Shown: positions 1 to 7,209 of the stretch, in pieces | How positions within the stretch are numbered: the first letter of the stretch is position 1 | Layout: every line of letters starts with the position of its first letter | NCBI RefSeq assembly: GCF_039535785.1 | Contig: NZ_BAAAXV010000008.1 | Span: forward strand, 744,001 to 808,000 | DNA from: Nonomuraea helvata | Lineage (GTDB): Bacteria > Actinomycetota > Actinomycetes > Streptosporangiales > Streptosporangiaceae | Direction of reading: 5' to 3' | Length of the DNA: 64,000 nt | Made by a program: the position numbers and the translations under genes | Notes under the pieces: generated by a model | The model's input: only the letters and a program-made list of their open reading frames with translations | Databases searched by the model: none | What the model was told of the DNA's origin: nothing

Positions 1-1446
1 GCTGAGGAGGCCGCTGGTCTGCCCGGAGAGGGCCCGGGGGTGAGTCGCGCCGGTGAGCGGGTCGGGTGGATCAGCTCGGCGCTGCTGACCTGGGTGGTCG
101 TCGTGCTCGTCCCGCTGGCCGTGCTCACCGCGCTGCTGGCCGGGCCGATCATCGGGTTGTTCTTCGGCGCGACCATCGACCAGTGCACGGACACCGGGGC
201 GGTGACGGCCGTCGCCGCCCGGATGCTGGTCGTCTTCGCCCCCCAGATCCCCCTGTACGGCGTAGCCGTCGTGCTCTACGGCGTGCTGCAGGCGCACAAG
301 CGCTTTGCCGGGCCCGCGGTCGCGCCTCTCGTGTCCAGCATCGTGGTCATCGTGGCCTACCTGCTGTTCGTGCCGCTCAGCGGCGGGGTGACCGATCCCG
401 CCAAGGTGCCCGGGCCTGCCGAGCTGGCACTGTCGGTAGGCACCAGTCTGGGGGTGCTGTCGCTGGTGCTGGCCGTGATCGGGCCCACGAGCCGGCTGGG
501 GCTGCGGTGGCGGCCCACCTTGAGGTTCCCCGACGGGGTGGCCGTCCAGGTGCGCAGGCTCGCCATGGCCGGCATCGCGGCGCTCCTCGCCCAGCAGGCC
601 GCCATGATCGTGGTGGTGCTGCTGGCGAACAGAACGGTCGGCAACGGCGCCCTCGCCGTCTACAACTACGCGTGGGCGATCTACCTGGTGCCGTACGCGG
701 TGCTGGCCGTGCCCATCGCCACCAGCGCCTTTCCCCGGCTGGCCGCGCTGGCAGGCGAGCCGCGGGCGTTCTCCGAGCTGGCGGCGCGCACCACGCGGGC
801 CGTGGTGCTGGTGTCCGGGCTGGCGGCCGGCGTGCTGGCCGCCGCCTCCTCGCCCGGCGCCGTGGTGTTCCTGGGCTCCAAATCCGACGTGCTGTCGCCG
901 GCCGAGCTGGCCCGCGCCATCGCGCTGTTCGCGCCGGGGCTGGTGGGATACGGGCTCATCGCGCACCTGAGCCGCGTCCTGTACGCGGTCGGGCGCGGCC
1001 GGGCGGCCGCCACCGGGACCGTGACGGGGTGGGTGGTCGCGATGGCCGGGCAGGTGGTGTTCGCGCTGGCGCTGCCCGAGGGATGGCGGATCGGGGGGAT
1101 GGCGCTCGGCATGAGCGTCGGGATGAGTGTGGGCGGGATGCTGCTGCTCGGCTCGGTGGTCCGCGCCCGGGGGAGCGGGGCCGTGGCGGGGCTGCCCCGG
1201 GCCGTCGGCGCGGCGCTTGGCGGCGGGCTCCTGGGGTACCTGGCGGGGGCCGGCGTCGTGGGGCTGCTGGGGGCGAGTGGCATCTGGCCGAATGTGGGGG
1301 CCGCCGTGCTGGCCGCTGTCGTGGCGCTGGTGGTGGGCGCGGCGGTCGTGGCCGTCGTGGACAGGGCCGACGCCGCCACTGTGGCGGGGCTCGTACGGCG
1401 GGGCGGAGCTGCGACAGGGTCGAGCGAGGGTGACGGGGCCGAGTAG
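1..1446 (+). CDS. murJ: MurJ/MviN-family lipid II flippase, 5'-truncated by window edge
   Basis: Polytopic inner-membrane protein of the MurJ (MOP superfamily) type, expected to flip lipid-linked peptidoglycan precursor across the membrane. The frame is open from base 1 with no stop, and a GTG at 40 is probably internal: the visible protein begins with a hydrophobic segment (about residues 10-40 from that GTG) that resembles a helix after the first pair of a 14-helix MurJ, so the N-terminus lies upstream. About a dozen hydrophobic stretches follow, with a short basic/acidic C-terminal tail. A glycosyltransferase gene starts about 70 bases downstream on the same strand, which suits an envelope-assembly pair. 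Family assignment is from overall fold and local patterns such as VLYGVLQAHKRF; substrate is inferred from the family. Confidence 0.8.
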   Translation, partial: AEEAAGLPGEGPGVSRAGERVGWISSALLTWVVVVLVPLAVLTALLAGPIIGLFFGATIDQCTDTGAVTAVAARMLVVFAPQIPLYGVAVVLYGVLQAHKRFAGPAVAPLVSSIVVIVAYLLFVPLSGGVTDPAKVPGPAELALSVGTSLGVLSLVLAVIGPTSRLGLRWRPTLRFPDGVAVQVRRLAMAGIAALLAQQAAMIVVVLLANRTVGNGALAVYNYAWAIYLVPYAVLAVPIATSAFPRLAALAGEPRAFSELAARTTRAVVLVSGLAAGVLAAASSPGAVVFLGSKSDVLSPAELARAIALFAPGLVGYGLIAHLSRVLYAVGRGRAAATGTVTGWVVAMAGQVVFALALPEGWRIGGMALGMSVGMSVGGMLLLGSVVRARGSGAVAGLPRAVGAALGGGLLGYLAGAGVVGLLGASGIWPNVGAAVLAAVVALVVGAAVVAVVDRADAATVAGLVRRGGAATGSSEGDGAE

Positions 1447-1513
1447 GTAAGCGCGGGTGGGCTCCGGTTGGAGACCACGTGAAGACGGGTCTGAGACCAC
1501 GTTAGGAGCGGTT

Positions 1514-2677
1514 GTGCGGGTGGCTTTCGTGCTGGGCACCACGTCCGGGGGCACCGGGCGGCATGTCCTGATGCTGGTTGAAGGGCTGGTGCGGCGGGGG
1601 CACCAGGTGGCCGTCATCGGGCCGCGCAGTGTCGAGGAGAAGTTCTCCTACGCCCGCGCGGGGGCCCGTTTCGTGGAGGTGGCCGTGTCGGACCGGCCGC
1701 ACCCGGTGAACGACCTGCGCGCGGTCCTGGCCGTCAGGCGGCTGACCCGGGACGCCGACGTCGTGCACGCTCACGGGCTGAGGGCCGGGGCACTGGCCGC
1801 GCTCGCGAAGCTGGGTCGGCGAGGTGGGGCGGGCCGGCTTCGTGAGGAGGCAGGTCGGCGAGGTGGGGCGGGCCGGCTTCGCGAGGAGACGGGCCGAGGT
1901 GGAGCGCGGCTGGTCGTCACTCTGCACAACGCGCTGACCGCCGGCGGGTTCGTCGGGCTCGTCTACGGGGTGCTGGAGCGGATCGGGGCCCGGGGGGCCG
2001 ATCACGTGCTGGTGGTTTCGCCGGACCTCGGCGAAAGCATGTCCCGGCTCGGCGCCAGCGACGTGCGGGCCGCCGTGGTGCCCGCGCCCGCGCCCGAGCC
2101 GGCGAAACGCACGCCTCGGGAGGTCAGGGACGAGCTGGGCGCGGGCGAGCGTCCCGTGTTCCTGACGGTCGCCCGGCTGGCCCAGCAGAAGGGGCTCGAG
2201 ACGCTGCTCGACGTCGCCGCCGGGCCGTGGCCGTCCGGTGAGCCGCTGTTCGTGATCGCGGGCGACGGGCCGCTGCGCGAGGAGCTGCGGCGCAGGATCG
2301 AGGACGAGAAGCTGCCCGTGCTGCTCCTGGGACACCGGACGGACGTGCCTGACCTGCTCGGGGCCGCTGTCGCCCTGCTGATGCCGAGCCGCTGGGAGGG
2401 CCAGCCGCTCACCCTGCGCGAGGCGCTCATGTCGGGAACACCGGCAATTGCCTACAAAGTAGGGGGGATTCCGGACATTTTGGGGGATGCCGGGGTTCTG
2501 GTTCCGTACGGGGATGCCGAGGGGGTGCGCAGAGGCGTACGTGAGCTGATCGAAACGCCGGGACTTGCGGAAACGCTGGCCGCGGCGGCCGAGCGGCGGG
2601 GGCGGGAGATGCCCGGCGCCGACGACGCGGTGCAGGACGTGCTCGCCGTGTACGGGGCTCAAGATCGGGAGGGATGA
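1514..2677 (+). CDS. GT4-family glycosyltransferase
   Basis: Retaining GT-B glycosyltransferase of family 4. The N-terminal Rossmann half starts with FVLGTTSGGTGRHV (acceptor-side glycine-rich loop), and the C-terminal half carries the donor-binding signature around WEGQPLTLREAL, with the two conserved acidic positions of the EX7E type. I chose GTG 1514 because AGGAG (1504-1508) lies 5 bases upstream and the protein then begins directly at the first beta strand; an in-frame start at 1457 would add about 19 residues with no family character. Length is then 387 aa, normal for GT4. Position after a MurJ-like gene suggests cell-envelope glycan or glycolipid work, but donor and acceptor cannot be read from sequence. 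Residues about 101-130 come from an internal tandem duplication (see repeat entry). Confidence 0.85.
   Translation: MRVAFVLGTTSGGTGRHVLMLVEGLVRRGHQVAVIGPRSVEEKFSYARAGARFVEVAVSDRPHPVNDLRAVLAVRRLTRDADVVHAHGLRAGALAALAKLGRRGGAGRLREEAGRRGGAGRLREETGRGGARLVVTLHNALTAGGFVGLVYGVLERIGARGADHVLVVSPDLGESMSRLGASDVRAAVVPAPAPEPAKRTPREVRDELGAGERPVFLTVARLAQQKGLETLLDVAAGPWPSGEPLFVIAGDGPLREELRRRIEDEKLPVLLLGHRTDVPDLLGAAVALLMPSRWEGQPLTLREALMSGTPAIAYKVGGIPDILGDAGVLVPYGDAEGVRRGVRELIETPGLAETLAAAAERRGREMPGADDAVQDVLAVYGAQDREG
1814..1903 (+). repeat. 39-bp in-frame tandem duplication inside the glycosyltransferase gene
   Basis: Two 39-base units (1814-1852 and 1853-1891) differ at only a few bases near their ends, and a partial third unit follows to about 1903. 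Each encodes a 13-residue Gly/Arg-rich block of the form GRRGGAGRLREE(A/T), then GRGGARL. It sits between beta strands of the N-terminal domain, so it enlarges a surface loop and keeps the frame. Confidence 0.9.
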
Positions 2678-2707
2678 TTAGGCCGGGTCGGGGCGTTCTT
2701 ATATAGT
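2678..2707 (+). promoter_or_regulatory. Putative promoter of the terC transcript
   Basis: A TATAGT -10 hexamer at 2702-2707 has a weak TTAGGC -35 candidate at 2678-2683 (18-base spacer). The predicted transcription start, about 2713-2714, falls exactly at the 5' edge of the riboswitch, which supports the -10 more than the hexamer match alone. Confidence 0.45.
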
Positions 2708-2710
2708 GCC

Positions 2711-2850
2711 TGGGTTAGGGAGGGGAGTATCCCTTCGCGACAGCCTCGTCATCACGGTGCAGCCCCACTCCACGGGGCCCCCGGGGCTGCCGGTCCGCGG
2801 TTGAAAGCGGGCGGGAGAGACCTCCGGCAATGAGTCGTGCATGCCGGAGG
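2711..2850 (+). promoter_or_regulatory. yybP-ykoY manganese riboswitch upstream of terC
   Basis: The leader has the landmarks of a yybP-ykoY aptamer: GGGGAGTA loop (2722-2729), a paired middle domain with CGTCATCACGG, and a GGGAGAGACC 3' segment. This class binds Mn2+ and commonly precedes TerC/Alx exporters. The expression platform is visible: CCTCCGGCA (2821-2829) can pair with TGCCGGAGG (2842-2850), burying the GGAGG ribosome-binding site 8 bases before the GTG start. The same CCTCC can instead pair with GGAGG (2719-2723) to close the aptamer P1 stem. I infer a translational ON switch: Mn2+ stabilises P1 and frees the ribosome site. No U-tract follows the hairpin. Confidence 0.85.
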
Positions 2851-2858
2851 CTTGAGAC

Positions 2859-3842
2859 GTGACTGTACCTATGTGGGCCTGGATCGCCGTGATCGGCGGT
2901 CTCCTCGTTGTGCTCGCCATTGACCTCTGGATCGTCGACCGCGGCGAAGCCCGAGAGTTCTCCATGCGGCAGGCCGGATACTGGGTCACGTTCTACGTCG
3001 CCCTGGCCGCGGTGTTCGGTGCGATTCTGTGGGTCACGTTCGGAGCCGGCAAAGCCGGCGAGTTCTTCGCCGGCTACATCACCGAATACAGCCTGAGCGT
3101 CGACAACCTCTTCATCTTCTTCATCATCATGAGCAGGTTCGCCGTGCCACGGGCGTACCAGCACAAGGTGCTGCTCGTCGGCATCCTGCTCGCCCTCGTG
3201 ATGCGCGGTCTCTTCATCGCGCTCGGAGCGGCGGCGCTGCAGCGCTTCAGCTGGCTCTTCTACCTGTTCGGGGCCTTCCTCGTCTACACCGCGATCAACC
3301 TCGTCCGCCAGCACCTCAAGGGCGAGGAAGAGGAGTTCAACGAGAACATCCTGCTGAGGTGGGTGCGCAGGGCCTTCCCCACCACCGAGGGGTACGTCGG
3401 CTCCAAGGTCACCGTCAAGATCGACGGCAGGCGCATGGTGACCCCGATGCTCATCGTGATGATCGCGATCGGGAGCACCGACCTGCTGTTCGCGCTCGAC
3501 TCGATTCCCGCCATCTTCGGGCTCACCAAGGACCCCTTCATCGTCTTCACGGCCAACGCGTTCGCCCTGATGGGGCTGCGTCAGCTCTACTTCCTGCTGG
3601 GCGGTCTGCTCCAACGACTGGTCTACATCAGCTATGGTTTGGCGTTCATCCTCGGGTTCATCGGGGTTAAGCTGATATTGGAGGCGTTGCACGCCAGCCA
3701 TGTCTCCTGGGCGCCCGAAATCCCCATCTGGGTGTCGCTCACGGTCATCGGTGTCACCATGGTCGTCACCACCGTGGCCAGCCTGGTCAAAGCGCGGATC
3801 GACGCGCGCCAGGAGGAGGAGCCGCACCCGGAGCAGGTCTAG
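2859..3842 (+). CDS. terC: TerC/Alx-family integral membrane metal exporter
   Basis: Membrane protein of 327 aa with about eight hydrophobic helices, of the TerC family now linked to Mn2+ efflux. Typical acidic intramembrane motifs are present: EYSLSVDNLFIF near residue 76 and STDLLFALDSIPA near residue 206, which carry the conserved Asp residues thought to coordinate metal. A soluble loop around residues 150-195 separates the two halves, and the C-terminal tail is charged. GTG 2859 is the start; its GGAGG at 2846-2850 lies inside the riboswitch hairpin. Manganese control by that leader agrees with export of excess Mn2+, although some TerC proteins supply metal to exported enzymes. Confidence 0.9.
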   Translation: MTVPMWAWIAVIGGLLVVLAIDLWIVDRGEAREFSMRQAGYWVTFYVALAAVFGAILWVTFGAGKAGEFFAGYITEYSLSVDNLFIFFIIMSRFAVPRAYQHKVLLVGILLALVMRGLFIALGAAALQRFSWLFYLFGAFLVYTAINLVRQHLKGEEEEFNENILLRWVRRAFPTTEGYVGSKVTVKIDGRRMVTPMLIVMIAIGSTDLLFALDSIPAIFGLTKDPFIVFTANAFALMGLRQLYFLLGGLLQRLVYISYGLAFILGFIGVKLILEALHASHVSWAPEIPIWVSLTVIGVTMVVTTVASLVKARIDARQEEEPHPEQV

Positions 3843-3863
3843 CGAAAAGGACTTCGAGGCGCT

Positions 3864-3892
3864 TTGCTTGTGTAGTTGCGCCGTGTCATAGT
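3864..3892 (+). promoter_or_regulatory. Sigma-70-type promoter for psd-pssA
   Basis: TTGCTT (3864-3869), a 17-base spacer and CATAGT (3887-3892) form a credible housekeeping promoter. Its predicted start near 3899 lies downstream of the first in-frame ATG/GTG at 3876, which argues for the later GTG 3951 as the psd start. Confidence 0.55.
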
Positions 3893-3950
3893 TGCTTGTT
3901 CTGTAACATCACGGCAAAGCGCCCAATTCAGTCTCCACCAAAGGTTGTAC

Positions 3951-4592
3951 GTGTCAGACGATTCTGCCAAGTCGAGCCGCGTCAGGCTCGCACGCGGGGT
4001 CTCCCCGTGGCTCATCCCGACGGCGGCCGCGGCGGCCGCAACCGCGCTGCTGACGCGCAAGGACCGGCGATGGGCGCTCGCGGCGGCGCCGCTGAGCGCG
4101 CTCACCGGGGGCATGCTCTGGTTCTTCCGTGACCCCGACCGCACGCCGGGCGAGGGACGCATCCTGTCGCCCGCCGACGGGGTGGTACAGAGCATCGACC
4201 CGTGGCCGGACGGCCGCACCAGGGTCGCGATCTTCATGAGCCCCCTGAACGTCCATGTCAACCGTGCCCCTCTTGCGGGAAATGTCGCCTCCGTGCAGCA
4301 TGTGGCAGGTGGGTTCCTGCCGGCGTTCAACAAGGACAGCGACCAGAACGAGCGCGTGGTGTGGCATTTCGAGACCGCGCTGGGTGACATCGAGATGGTG
4401 CAGATCGCTGGCGCGGTCGCGCGCAGGATCGTGCGGTACGTGAGCAGCGGAGCGAAGGTCGCGCAGGCCGAGCGGATCGGTCTCATCAGGTTCGGTTCGC
4501 GCGTCGACATCTACCTTCCCGAAGGGATATCTCCCGCGGTGTCCGTGGGTGACAAGACGGTTGCGGGGGTGACCAGAATTGACCGCGGCTGA
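3951..4592 (+). CDS. psd: Phosphatidylserine decarboxylase proenzyme
   Basis: Converts phosphatidylserine to phosphatidylethanolamine at the membrane. It is the short form of the family (213 aa from this start): an N-terminal pair of hydrophobic stretches (about residues 15-60), then the decarboxylase core with FRDPDRTPGEG, SPADG and FMSPLNVHVNR. The self-cleavage site that makes the pyruvoyl group is Gly182-Ser183 in RFGSRVDI. GTG 3951 has AAAGG (3940-3944) 6 bases upstream; a start at 3876 is in frame but precedes the predicted transcription start. The next gene, pssA, makes its substrate and overlaps or nearly touches it, so both enzymes of the branch are co-expressed. Confidence 0.93.
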   Translation: MSDDSAKSSRVRLARGVSPWLIPTAAAAAATALLTRKDRRWALAAAPLSALTGGMLWFFRDPDRTPGEGRILSPADGVVQSIDPWPDGRTRVAIFMSPLNVHVNRAPLAGNVASVQHVAGGFLPAFNKDSDQNERVVWHFETALGDIEMVQIAGAVARRIVRYVSSGAKVAQAERIGLIRFGSRVDIYLPEGISPAVSVGDKTVAGVTRIDRG

Positions 4593-5406
4593 CGCCGGCA
4601 GTTGGCAGGTGGATGAGGAGGAAGAACCTCGGGGTCCGGTCGGCAAGGCGTTCCGCCTGTCTGCCGCGGACTCGCTCTCGCTGGGCAACGCGGTCTGCGG
4701 CTTCCTCGCCGTGTGCGTCCTGGCCTACTCCGCGATCCAGCAGCTCCAGGGCGGTCATCGCTTCACGCCCGATCCGAGCTACTTCGCCACCGCCATCGTG
4801 CTGCTGCTCATCGGCGCGACGTGCGACCTGTTCGACGGCCTCGTCGCGCGGCGCTTCCGTGCCTCCGCGATGGGCGCCGAGCTCGACAACCTGGCCGACG
4901 TCATCAGCTTCGGGTTCGCGCCCGCGTTCATGGTCGTGATCTGGGGCGGGTTCACCGATCAGGTGCCGTTCATGATGGTGGTCGCCGCCGCGGCGGCCGT
5001 GCTGGTGGCCGGGGTCGTGCGCCTGGCCAGATTCGCCTGCGTCAAGACCAAGAGCGGCGACTTCATGGGCCTGCCCATCCCCATGGGCGCCATGACCGTG
5101 ATCTCCATCGTGCTGCTGTTCCAGCCGAGTGTCTGGTCCCTGCTCGCCGTGCTGGGCGTGGCATGGCTGATGGTCAGCCGGATCGAGTACCCCAAGCCGA
5201 AGGGCCAGCTCGCGGCGGGCGTCCTGGGGTGGATCATGGTGAACGTGGCCTTCCTGACCGTCTGGGTGGCCTGGCCGGAGGGCGGCGACCTGCCGATCAA
5301 GATCGGTGCGAGCATGCAGATCGCGCTGGTGGCGGCGATCCCGCTGCGCATGCTGGTCTACAAGCGGGAGCAGCGCAGGGAAGCGGCCACGCGCATCAGC
5401 AACTGA
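4579..5406 (+). CDS. pssA: CDP-diacylglycerol-serine O-phosphatidyltransferase
   Basis: Membrane CDP-alcohol phosphatidyltransferase joining L-serine to CDP-diacylglycerol. The catalytic signature DxxDGxxARx8GxxxDxxxD runs from about residue 83 to 107 (CDLFDGLVARRF ... ELDNLADVISFG), including all Asp residues. About six to eight hydrophobic helices follow the family pattern. The 5' end is uncertain: TTG 4579 overlaps the end of psd by 14 bases, whereas GTG 4609 starts 16 bases after the psd stop and would remove ten residues; neither has a strong ribosome site. Adjacent psd uses the product, which makes the serine specificity (rather than glycerol phosphate or inositol) likely. Confidence 0.92.
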   Translation: MTAADAGSWQVDEEEEPRGPVGKAFRLSAADSLSLGNAVCGFLAVCVLAYSAIQQLQGGHRFTPDPSYFATAIVLLLIGATCDLFDGLVARRFRASAMGAELDNLADVISFGFAPAFMVVIWGGFTDQVPFMMVVAAAAAVLVAGVVRLARFACVKTKSGDFMGLPIPMGAMTVISIVLLFQPSVWSLLAVLGVAWLMVSRIEYPKPKGQLAAGVLGWIMVNVAFLTVWVAWPEGGDLPIKIGASMQIALVAAIPLRMLVYKREQRREAATRISN

Positions 5407-5459
5407 CGGGATTTTTCGTCTTACTTCGGCTTTGGTCTTCCTTCGGCTTTGATAGAGCC

Positions 5460-5729
5460 ATGTCGGCCACGCCGCGCGAGCACACGCGCACGTACTATCT
5501 CGGCAAGCTGGCCACGGAGTTGGAGCAGCGCGGGCTGACCGCCACGTTGCGGTCCTATCCGCCCGCGTTGCGCATCAGTGATCCTGAGACGGTGATGCTG
5601 GCGGAGACGATCGACTGCGTGCCGATGCCGGAGGGGTGGTTCTACCGGTGGTCGTGGGGCGAACTCGTCGGCATCGCCGACGACCCGGCCCTCGCCGCCG
5701 ACCGCATCCTCCACGTCCTGCGCCGCTGA
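5460..5729 (+). CDS. Small conserved hypothetical protein (89 aa)
   Basis: I do not recognise a named family. The predicted 89-aa protein is soluble, without signal peptide or membrane helix, and contains two tryptophan-rich turns (GWFYRWSWGEL near residues 60-70) and a C-terminal helix (DDPALAADRILHVL). Its composition and codon use are coding-like, and similar short proteins beginning with a helix and ending with a GWxxxWSWGE-type motif occur in actinomycetes, from memory. ATG 5460 is the only sensible start in an ATG context. It is read in the same direction as pssA, 53 bases downstream, and is followed by the dispersed repeat element. Confidence 0.6.
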   Translation: MSATPREHTRTYYLGKLATELEQRGLTATLRSYPPALRISDPETVMLAETIDCVPMPEGWFYRWSWGELVGIADDPALAADRILHVLRR

Positions 5730-5760
5730 TCCGTGGTGACTTCGTGAAAACCCTCCCACC

Positions 5761-5940
5761 TTGTACGGCTGCGCACAGTGGGCAGCGCTCCCGTCTGATC
5801 GTTCATCTTGTACGGCTGCGCACGGTGGGCCGCACGCGCCGACGTCCCTTGCCTTCTGTCATGGCCGGTCGTGAAGGCTCACGGGTTGCTCGCCGTGACG
5901 ACGCGCGTTCTGGGCCGGCTCCGTGGTCAGCTTGACCGTG
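5761..5940 (+). repeat. Dispersed intergenic element, copy A (two 47-bp units plus conserved tail)
   Basis: Two units starting TTGTACGGCTGCGCAC at 5761 and 5808 are exactly 47 bases apart. From the last unit (5808) the next 133 bases to 5940 match 17888-18020 with no gap and about 13 mismatches by eye (about 90% identity). Units can fold because ACGGCT near their start complements AGCCGT near their end in the canonical copies. A short hairpin ACCGTG-gag-CACGGT (5935-5949) closes the element. It fills the space between two convergent genes. I see no credible ORF: the 47-base period is not a multiple of three. Confidence 0.85.
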
Positions 5941-5952
5941 GAGCACGGTGGG

Positions 5953-6609
5953 TCACCAGCCGCGGGCCTTCCATTCCGGCAGCGCGGGGCGTTCGACACC
6001 CAGCGTGGTGTCCTTGCCGTGGCCCGGGTACACCCACGTCTCGTCAGGGAGACGGTCGAAGACGCGCTCGACCACGTCGTTGTAGAGCTGCGTGAAGCGC
6101 TCCGAGTCCTTCCACGTGTTGCCCACGCCGCCAGGGAACAGTGAGTCCCCCGTGAACAGGTGCCGGCCCGCCCCGCCGCCGTCGTACAGCAGGGCGATCG
6201 AGCCGGGCGTGTGGCCGCGCAGGTGGATCACCTCGAGCGTGACCGCGCCGAAGGCGATCGTGTCGCCGTGCTCGACCGTGCGGTCCACCCGAACCGGGAG
6301 GGCGGGCGCGTCGAGCGGGTGGGCGATCGTGTCGGCGCCGGTCACCTTGCTCACCTGCTCCAGAGCCTGCCAGTGGTCACCGTGCTGGTGCGTGGTGACG
6401 ATCGAGCGTACCGGCTGGTCGGCGACCAGGGCGAGCAGGCGGTCGGCGTCGTTGGCCGCGTCGATCAGCAGCCCTTCGCCGGTCTCGGTGCAGCGCAGCA
6501 GATAGGCGTTGTTGTCGTACGGGCCGACGGCGAGCTTGCAGATCGTGAGCGCGGGCAGCTCGCGCACGTCGGCGGGGCCGCCGACCTGGACGTCACCTGT
6601 GTAGGTCAT
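5953..6609 (-). CDS. MBL-fold metallohydrolase (glyoxalase II-like)
   Basis: Soluble 218-aa metallo-beta-lactamase-fold hydrolase. The zinc ligands are all visible: HQHGDH at His74, His76, Asp78 and His79, His133 in GHTPGS, Asp155 in TGDSLFPGG and His197 in YPGHGKDT. The overall length and motif spacing fit the glyoxalase II/ hydroxyacylglutathione hydrolase-like group, which in actinomycetes lacking glutathione probably acts on another thioester such as a mycothiol conjugate; that substrate is an inference. Divergent uvrA lies 600 bases away, a common actinobacterial neighbourhood. The ATG at 6609 overlaps the TGA of an apparently frameshifted upstream gene (ATGA), so the two were once, or still are, coupled. 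Confidence 0.9.
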   Translation of the reverse strand: MTYTGDVQVGGPADVRELPALTICKLAVGPYDNNAYLLRCTETGEGLLIDAANDADRLLALVADQPVRSIVTTHQHGDHWQALEQVSKVTGADTIAHPLDAPALPVRVDRTVEHGDTIAFGAVTLEVIHLRGHTPGSIALLYDGGGAGRHLFTGDSLFPGGVGNTWKDSERFTQLYNDVVERVFDRLPDETWVYPGHGKDTTLGVERPALPEWKARGW

Positions 6610-7012
6610 GGATAGTCCTCTGGGGGCGTCGCGGGCAGATCAGCGGGGGCCGGCATCGTCAGCCACGGCGGCGGCTCTGGAAGGACGGCGCCACCGGGCA
6701 TGCACGGCTGCCCCACGGGCACCAGCGTAACGCCCTCGCCACGTGATCTTCCGGTCAGCCAGGCCGGCATGGCGGCGGGCGCACCCCTCGACCGCGGGGC
6801 CGGGACCGAGGCGCGGCCAGCTGCCGATGGCCTGGCCGGACGTGTTCTTGAGCACGATCTCGCTCACCGTGCTGCGGCGGGCGGCCGCATGCCCTCCACC
6901 GGCTCCGACCGGCGCTCCCGCGGCAGGTCGCGGACAGCGGCAGCTGGTCGGTGGCCGAGGCCGGCTCGGCCTGCAGCGCGGGTAGGACGGTTATGTCTGG
7001 ATATTTCATCAT
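6606..7012 (-). pseudogene. Frameshifted short gene between uvrA and the MBL hydrolase
   Basis: Reading the minus strand, coding-like sequence (G/C-rich third positions, acidic and tryptophan-containing) moves between frames: KYPDITVLPALQAEPAS from about 7006, DLPRERRSEPVEGMRPP around 6890-6930, SEIVLKNTSGQAIGSWPR around 6815-6865, and finally LVPVGQPCMPGGAVLPEP ending in EDYP and a TGA at 6606 that overlaps the hydrolase ATG. A single protein of about 135 aa would need three frame changes. Either the gene is decaying or the assembly has indels here. The product is not recognised. The 190 bases between it and uvrA hold no clear LexA box. Confidence 0.45.
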
Positions 7013-7209
7013 TGAGGACGCCTGCCCGGGGCCCGGCATAAAGCGGCAGGTCAGCTGGTTGAATGCAGAAGGGCTCCTGGCGGGGTGGGAGATGGCCGTA
7101 GTCTGTGTAGGACGGATTTTCGGGGGTCGGGCAACGGTCCGCCGAAATTGTCGGTGCCCCCGTCTACCATCCCCGTGGACCTATCCGCCTTTAGACCTCC
7201 GGGATCGCC

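Noticed and set aside
3876..3950. Longer psd reading frame from 3876
   Set aside because: The best promoter places the transcript start near 3899, after this codon, and the extra residues have no family character.
7013..7209. LexA/SOS box upstream of uvrA
   Set aside because: No CGAAC-N4-GTTCG-like palindrome seen; regulation by LexA is not supported from this sequence.
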